Origin: Oerskovia merdavium
Lineage (GTDB): Bacteria > Actinomycetota > Actinomycetes > Actinomycetales > Cellulomonadaceae
Length of the DNA: 64,000 bases
Reading direction: 5' to 3'
NCBI RefSeq assembly: GCF_014836755.1
Contig: NZ_JACSQF010000018.1
Location: 26,547 to 90,546 of the forward strand
The notes beneath the pieces were generated by a model, which searched no databases, was not told the origin of the DNA, and saw only the letters and a program-made list of their open reading frames with translations. The translations under genes and the position numbers were made by a program. The number at the start of each line of letters is the position of its first letter. The stretch's first letter is position 1. This document shows, one piece after another, positions 60,070 to 64,000 of this stretch.

Positions 60070-61302
60070 TCACGACCCCACGCGCAGGGAGCCGTCGCCC
60101 GTGGTGCTCCTCTCGACCTTGCAGAACGTCAGGTCGGTGGTGCTGGTGATGATGCGGTCCTCCTGGTCGGCCGTGAGGCCCTCCCGGAAGGATGCCTCGG
60201 TGCCGTCGTCGCCCCCGCGGCACCGGAACAGGATCTGATTGCCGGCCGAGTCCAGGACGGCGACGTCCTCGTGCGCGGCGGCCGTGAAGACCCCGGCCCA
60301 CCGGGGATCCTGCTCCTGGCTCCGGATCGCGACCCGGCTCTGCGCGTCGTAGGACACCGCGCACCCGTCGGCCAGCTCCGTGCAGGCCGTCGTCGCCTGG
60401 AGGCCGTCCCCGATCGAGGCCGTCGCCTGGGGTGCGAACGAGGTCTCGTTCGTCAGCGCGAGAGCGAAGGGTGCCTGCGCCCGCTCGGGGATCGTCAGCG
60501 TGGGGACGAGCAGCAACGTGCCGGTCGTCCCGTCTGCCTGCGTGATGAGTTCCCTGGACGAGAGGAACGTGCTGGGCTCGTCGTTGAAGTACTCGTTCGT
60601 CGTGGCACCGAAGACGAACTGGCCCTCCTCGGTGTCGACGACCGCAGCGGAAGAGAGGACCGGCACGAGCACCGTCGTCGGTTCGGCGCCTGCTCGGAGC
60701 CGTCGGAGCTCGGCCTCGTCCCCGGCGACCACCTGGAAGCGCTGCGTCTCCCGTGGTGCGTAGCCGAGGTCGGCCATCTGCTGGATGTAGGCAGGATCCT
60801 TGGGGTCCTGCGACGGGTCGGCGTCCTCTCCGGCCGCGGCATCGTGGATCTCCCCGGTCCCCGGGTCGACCACGACGTTCGCGTCCTCGAAGGGACCACC
60901 GGCCGAGAAGTCGACCGTCGAGACGACCAGGAACCGGTCCCCGTGCGCGCCGGTCTCGATCCCCGTGTCGAGCACGACGGTCCCGTCCGGGAGCTCGTAG
61001 GTCGCGGCCTCGGCCACGGCCGTGATCCCGGGCGCCACCTCCTGGTGCACCACCTCGGTGCTCAGCGTCTCGTAGCCTGCGGCGGGGGCCAGCTCGTGCG
61101 CGACCTCGCCCGGGACGCCGGCCGCGACCCCGACACCCACCACGGCGACCGCCGTGAAGGCTGCGACACCGGTCAGGGCCCGGCGGGCCGTGGCCTTGCG
61201 CCGGCTCGCGACCAGGACCACGGGCAGGTCGAGCGTGGACGGGGGGACCGCGTCCGCCGCGGCGTGCAGCCGGTCGAAGAAGTCGTCGGTCGGGACGTTC
61301 AT
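60070..61302 (-). CDS. single-span membrane protein, putative anti-sigma partner
   Basis: A 410-residue protein. A cytoplasmic N-terminus of about 45 residues (DDFFDRLHAAADAVPPSTLD) is followed by one membrane helix (ALTGVAAFTAVAVVGVGVAA) and a long Thr/Glu/Asp-rich extracytoplasmic domain without a known motif. The ATG overlaps the stop of the sigma factor gene (ATGA). The layout is that of an anti-sigma factor or sigma-linked surface sensor; no zinc-binding anti-sigma motif is visible. Two bases separate its stop from the convergent mutase gene. Confidence 0.7.
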   Translation of the reverse strand: MNVPTDDFFDRLHAAADAVPPSTLDLPVVLVASRRKATARRALTGVAAFTAVAVVGVGVAAGVPGEVAHELAPAAGYETLSTEVVHQEVAPGITAVAEAATYELPDGTVVLDTGIETGAHGDRFLVVSTVDFSAGGPFEDANVVVDPGTGEIHDAAAGEDADPSQDPKDPAYIQQMADLGYAPRETQRFQVVAGDEAELRRLRAGAEPTTVLVPVLSSAAVVDTEEGQFVFGATTNEYFNDEPSTFLSSRELITQADGTTGTLLLVPTLTIPERAQAPFALALTNETSFAPQATASIGDGLQATTACTELADGCAVSYDAQSRVAIRSQEQDPRWAGVFTAAAHEDVAVLDSAGNQILFRCRGGDDGTEASFREGLTADQEDRIITSTTDLTFCKVERSTTGDGSLRVGS

Positions 61303-61973
61303 GAGGTGCCACCCTTTCCGGGCGAGTCGTCGAGGATCGTGCGGAGGCGGGCCAGGGCCCGGGATGCGGTCGACTTCACGGTGCCGACCGGCAGGCCGAG
61401 CTCGGTCGAGACCTCGGTCTCCGAGAGGTCGAGCAGGTGCCGCATGACCACGACGCGGCGCTGCTTGAGCGGGAGCTGGAGCAGGGCTCGGACGACGAGG
61501 TCCCGGTCGTCCACGCCGGCGGGAGCCGTTCTCACCGGGCCGGCCCCTCTCGGGGCGACCGCGAGCTCCTCGACGTGCCCCTGGAGGTCCTCGGGCCCGG
61601 ACAGCACCTCGCGCCGGGTCCGGCGCCAGGTGTCGACCCGCAGGTTCGCGAGGATGCGACGCGCGTAGACGAGCGGGTCTCCGTCGCGAGCCCTGGACCA
61701 TGCCCGGTAGGTGCGTTCGAACGTCTGCTGCGTGAGCTCCTCGGCACGGTGCTGGTCTCCGCACAGCAGGTACGCCATGCGGTGCAGCGGGCCCACGGCC
61801 TGTTCCATGAACACCGTGAACTCGGCGTTCCGGGTCGCGTGCAGCACCACGTCCTGCGTGGCGTGGCCACCGTCGAAGTCCGGGTCGAGCGGCTCCGGTG
61901 CGTCGCCGTCGGGCGCTCGTCGTGGACCGTCGGCCGTGCCGCCGCCGCCCACGAGCGGCAGGACCGCCGTCAT
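61299..61973 (-). CDS. ECF sigma factor (SigE-like)
   Basis: A 224-residue extracytoplasmic-function sigma factor. Region 2 reads FTVFMEQAVGPLHRMAYLLC and AEELTQQTFERTYRAWSRAR; region 4 is LPLKQRRVVVMRHLLDLSET and GLPVGTVKSTASRALARLR. An extra N-terminal tail of about 45 residues precedes region 2. Sandwiched between two membrane protein genes with ATGA overlaps on both sides, so all three are co-translated. Confidence 0.92.
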   Translation of the reverse strand: MTAVLPLVGGGGTADGPRRAPDGDAPEPLDPDFDGGHATQDVVLHATRNAEFTVFMEQAVGPLHRMAYLLCGDQHRAEELTQQTFERTYRAWSRARDGDPLVYARRILANLRVDTWRRTRREVLSGPEDLQGHVEELAVAPRGAGPVRTAPAGVDDRDLVVRALLQLPLKQRRVVVMRHLLDLSETEVSTELGLPVGTVKSTASRALARLRTILDDSPGKGGTS

Positions 61974-62686
61974 GGCACTGCTCCTGCGGCCCCCGCAGGC
62001 GCGGTGCGCACCGGGTACGCGCCCCCGCCGGGAAGACCTGCGGACCGGGACTCGAGCAGCTCGACGTCCCGCGCCAGGGCGTCCCGCACGTGCCGGGTCA
62101 GGAGCGCCCGCTGCTCGGGGGTCAGACCTGACCTGCCGCGCGCCCCGGCCGCCGGGGTCCCGTGCTCCAGGCGGTCCAGTGCCACGACGCGGTCGAGGAG
62201 CCTCAGGATCTCGACCCGTCCGGCGCGGCCCGACACGTGCGCGGCCACGACCCGGTCCGCGAGCACCCGCTGGGCGTCGAGCGCGCCGAAGCGCGACCCG
62301 TCCAGCACGACCGTGCCCAGGGGCCTGCGCACGACCAGCCACCCCCTGTCGTCGTCGGTCGTCACGACGCGGGCGCCACGTACCGTGACGTGGCGCGGCA
62401 CGATCGACCACCGGACGATGATGGCGCACACGGGCAGCGCGACCGAGAGCAGGACCATGCCGACCATCGGTTGAGGTGAGGACCAGGCCAGGCCGACCGC
62501 GAGGAGCGAGGCCCCGACGCTGCCGACCACGACCCCGACCGACCCCGCCGGCCCGCTGTCCACGAGGTCCCGCAGCCGCCCCCTGACGGCTCGAGACCTC
62601 GCGGTCGCGGGTCCGGACGACGTGCTGCTGCCCCCTGCGACCCGTGCGCCGGACCTGCTCGGCGGGGGTCGGTACGTTGTCCTCAC
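61970..62686 (-). CDS. membrane protein upstream of the sigma factor
   Basis: A 238-residue protein with two membrane helices (VGVVVGSVGASLLAVGLAWS and VGMVLLSVALPVCAIIVRWS), then a domain reading VTVRGARVVTTDDDRGWLVV and RRPLGTVVLDGSRFGALDA that resembles small PH-like folds, and a helical C-terminus. Family not recognised. The GTG at 62686 is the preferred start; longer frames upstream lack a ribosome-binding site and run across the operator of the neighbouring gene. Confidence 0.6.
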   Translation of the reverse strand: MRTTYRPPPSRSGARVAGGSSTSSGPATARSRAVRGRLRDLVDSGPAGSVGVVVGSVGASLLAVGLAWSSPQPMVGMVLLSVALPVCAIIVRWSIVPRHVTVRGARVVTTDDDRGWLVVRRPLGTVVLDGSRFGALDAQRVLADRVVAAHVSGRAGRVEILRLLDRVVALDRLEHGTPAAGARGRSGLTPEQRALLTRHVRDALARDVELLESRSAGLPGGGAYPVRTAPAGAAGAVP

Positions 62687-62791
62687 GAACAGAACACGCA
62701 GCGCCTCCCCTGAAGGTTCCCCTGGTTGGGCACCGGTTTCTTCCCGGGGACTCACAGGTTCCGCCGAGGCACTTCCCACGGCCCGTACACA

Positions 62792-62813
62792 TAACCTACG
62801 CATCCGTAAGTTA
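62792..62813. promoter_or_regulatory. 22-bp operator palindrome of the acyl-CoA ligase gene
   Basis: TAACCTACG, 4 bases, CGTAAGTTA: 8 of 9 positions pair. It overlaps the first two bases of the -10 element of the downstream gene, ideal for repression by a TetR-type fatty-acid regulator. Confidence 0.7.
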
Positions 62814-62817
62814 CGGT
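62812..62817 (+). promoter_or_regulatory. -10 element TACGGT, leaderless start of acyl-CoA ligase
   Basis: TACGGT, then 6 bases, then the GTG at 62824. There is no Shine-Dalgarno. Confidence 0.6.
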
Positions 62818-62823
62818 GTAGTA

Positions 62824-64000
62824 GTGAACACCTTGGCAAAGCAGCCCTGGCTGAGTCGGTACTCCCCAGGGGTTCCCGCAACCGTCGACGTCCCCGACGA
62901 GCCCGTGACCGCGGCGCTCGCCCGAGCCGCTGCACGCTGGCCGGACCGGGTGGCGGTCGACTTCTTCGGCGCCACGATCACCTACGCGCGCCTCGCCCAG
63001 AAGGTGGACCGCGCAGCGAGCGCCCTGTCCACCCTGGGCGTCGGCCCAGGAGACCGTGTCGCGCTCGTCATGCCGAACTGCACGTCGCACCTCGTCGCGT
63101 TCTACGCCGCGCTGCGCCTGGGCGCGACGGTCGTCGAGCACAACCCCACCTACTCGTCCGACGAGCTGGCCCACCAGCTCGCGGACTCGGGCGCCACGGT
63201 CGCGCTCGTGTGGCAGAAGGCCGTCCCCGCGGTCCTGGCCGCGCAGCCGCACACCGGGCTCCGCACGGTCGTGTCGGTCGACGTCGCCCGTGATCTTCCC
63301 TTCGTCAAGCGCCTCGCGCTGCACCTGCCCGTCGAGGCGGCGCGTACCCAGAAGGCCGCGCTGCGCGGCCCGGCGTCGCCTGGTGTCCAGGACTGGCACC
63401 GTCTGGTCGCCGCGGCCGGCCCGCTCGACCCGTCCACCCCGCAGCCCACGGCCGACGACGTCGCCCTCCTCCAGTACACCGGCGGCACCACGGGCACGCC
63501 CAAGGGCGCGGTCCTCACGCACCGGAACCTCGTCGCGAACACCGTGCAGGGTCAGGCGTGGGCCTCGTTCCGCGAGGGCGAGGAGACCGTCTACGGCGTC
63601 CTGCCGTTCTTCCACGCGTTCGGTCTCATGTTCTGCCTGACGCTCCCGGCGCGGATCGGCGCGACGCTCGTCGCCTTCCCCAAGTTCGACGCCGACTCGG
63701 TCCTGGCCGCGCAGAAGCGCCGCCCCGCGACGTTCCTCCCGGGCGTCGCCCCCATGTTCGACCGCGTCGCGGCCGCAGCCGCGAAGGCCCGCGCGGCGGG
63801 CAAGCCCGTGGACCTGCACTCGATCCGGCTCGCGTTCGCGGGGGCCATGCCCATCAGCCCGACGACGGCACGCACCTGGGAGGAGGCGACCGGCGGTCTG
63901 CTCATCGAGGGCTACGGCATGACCGAGACGTCGCCCGTGGCGCTCGGCAACCCCGTCTCGTCCGACCGGCGTCCCGGCACCCTGGGGCTGCCCTTCCCGA
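62824..64000 (+). CDS. long-chain fatty-acid CoA ligase, partial (runs off the window)
   Basis: The first 392 residues of an adenylate-forming ligase that joins fatty acids to CoA. Motif A3 is YTGGTTGTPKGAVLTHRNLV; ALVMPNCTSHLVAFYAALRL, VLPFFHAFGL and GYGMTETSPV match the family. The rest of the gene, including the C-terminal lid, lies beyond the window. The GTG start is fixed by the leaderless -10 and the operator just upstream. Confidence 0.92.
   Translation, partial: MNTLAKQPWLSRYSPGVPATVDVPDEPVTAALARAAARWPDRVAVDFFGATITYARLAQKVDRAASALSTLGVGPGDRVALVMPNCTSHLVAFYAALRLGATVVEHNPTYSSDELAHQLADSGATVALVWQKAVPAVLAAQPHTGLRTVVSVDVARDLPFVKRLALHLPVEAARTQKAALRGPASPGVQDWHRLVAAAGPLDPSTPQPTADDVALLQYTGGTTGTPKGAVLTHRNLVANTVQGQAWASFREGEETVYGVLPFFHAFGLMFCLTLPARIGATLVAFPKFDADSVLAAQKRRPATFLPGVAPMFDRVAAAAAKARAAGKPVDLHSIRLAFAGAMPISPTTARTWEEATGGLLIEGYGMTETSPVALGNPVSSDRRPGTLGLPFP

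Noticed and set aside
1-64000. CRISPR array, prophage or complete transposon
   Set aside because: No regularly spaced direct repeats, integrase, capsid or transposase genes were found; the repeats seen are palindromic and intergenic.

Overview
This is a very GC-rich actinobacterial chromosome segment. Codon use, abundant GTG starts, ATGA/GTGA gene overlaps, many apparently leaderless genes and the gene content point to Micrococcales, probably a Cellulomonas/Oerskovia/Cellulosimicrobium-type soil or host-associated bacterium. The genus is a guess. I see no rRNA, tRNA, CRISPR array, complete prophage or complete insertion sequence.

Layout. 0-3.2 kb: histone-like HU, then a zinc-responsive block: cysteine-poor ribosomal protein paralogues L28, L33, S14 and L31 on the minus strand, and a divergent COG0523 metallochaperone-like gene. 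Two Zur-box-like palindromes lie between them, and the L28 gene has lost one base. 3.3-14.4 kb: a glycan-harvesting operon of binding protein, two permeases, GH35 beta-galactosidase and a secreted GH101 endo-alpha-N-acetylgalactosaminidase, with a divergent LacI-type regulator. Together these could release, import and split the Gal-beta-1,3-GalNAc core of mucin-type O-glycans. 14.4-19.4 kb: a copper/haem envelope operon (two membrane proteins, CopC-like, PCuAC-like, Tat-exported DyP peroxidase). 19.4-27.6 kb: single metabolic genes (amidohydrolase, glutamate decarboxylase, TetR plus short-chain dehydrogenase, DksA-like protein, DUF3626, SRPBCC, quinone oxidoreductase, YjbR-like).

27.6-37.7 kb: two NarL-type two-component systems, one coupled to an ABC exporter. 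Between them is a DAACS transporter whose long 5' region encodes a short leader peptide ending in Cys-Cys, which suggests cysteine-responsive attenuation of a cystine importer. A decayed Fic toxin/VbhA-like antitoxin remnant follows. 37.7-45.7 kb: penicillin-binding lipoprotein, PatB-type C-S lyase, DedA protein, and a polyamine operon (AdoMet decarboxylase, DUF4178, DUF350, membrane spermidine synthase). 45.9-52.2 kb: arylsulfatase, HAD phosphatase and SulP transporter, then a serine hydrolase. The sulfatase has no normal start codon, and the SulP membrane and STAS domains lie in different frames. 52.3-64 kb: acetyltransferase, lipoprotein, LLM flavoprotein, UBP zinc finger, a large LuxR-family ATPase regulator, a phosphoglycerate-mutase-like gene carrying a palindromic insert, an ECF sigma operon, and the 5' part of an acyl-CoA ligase gene behind a strong palindromic operator.

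Two themes cut across the window. First, a family of long, often near-perfect intergenic palindromes recurs (20.7, 27.1, 27.8, 30.5, 42.4 and 54.4 kb). Most lie at gene ends, and two sequence subfamilies are visible. Second, three otherwise well-preserved genes (rpmB, the sulfatase, sulP) each look exactly one base short. This is either real reading-frame damage or indel error in the assembly, and it should be settled before any biological reading of those genes.
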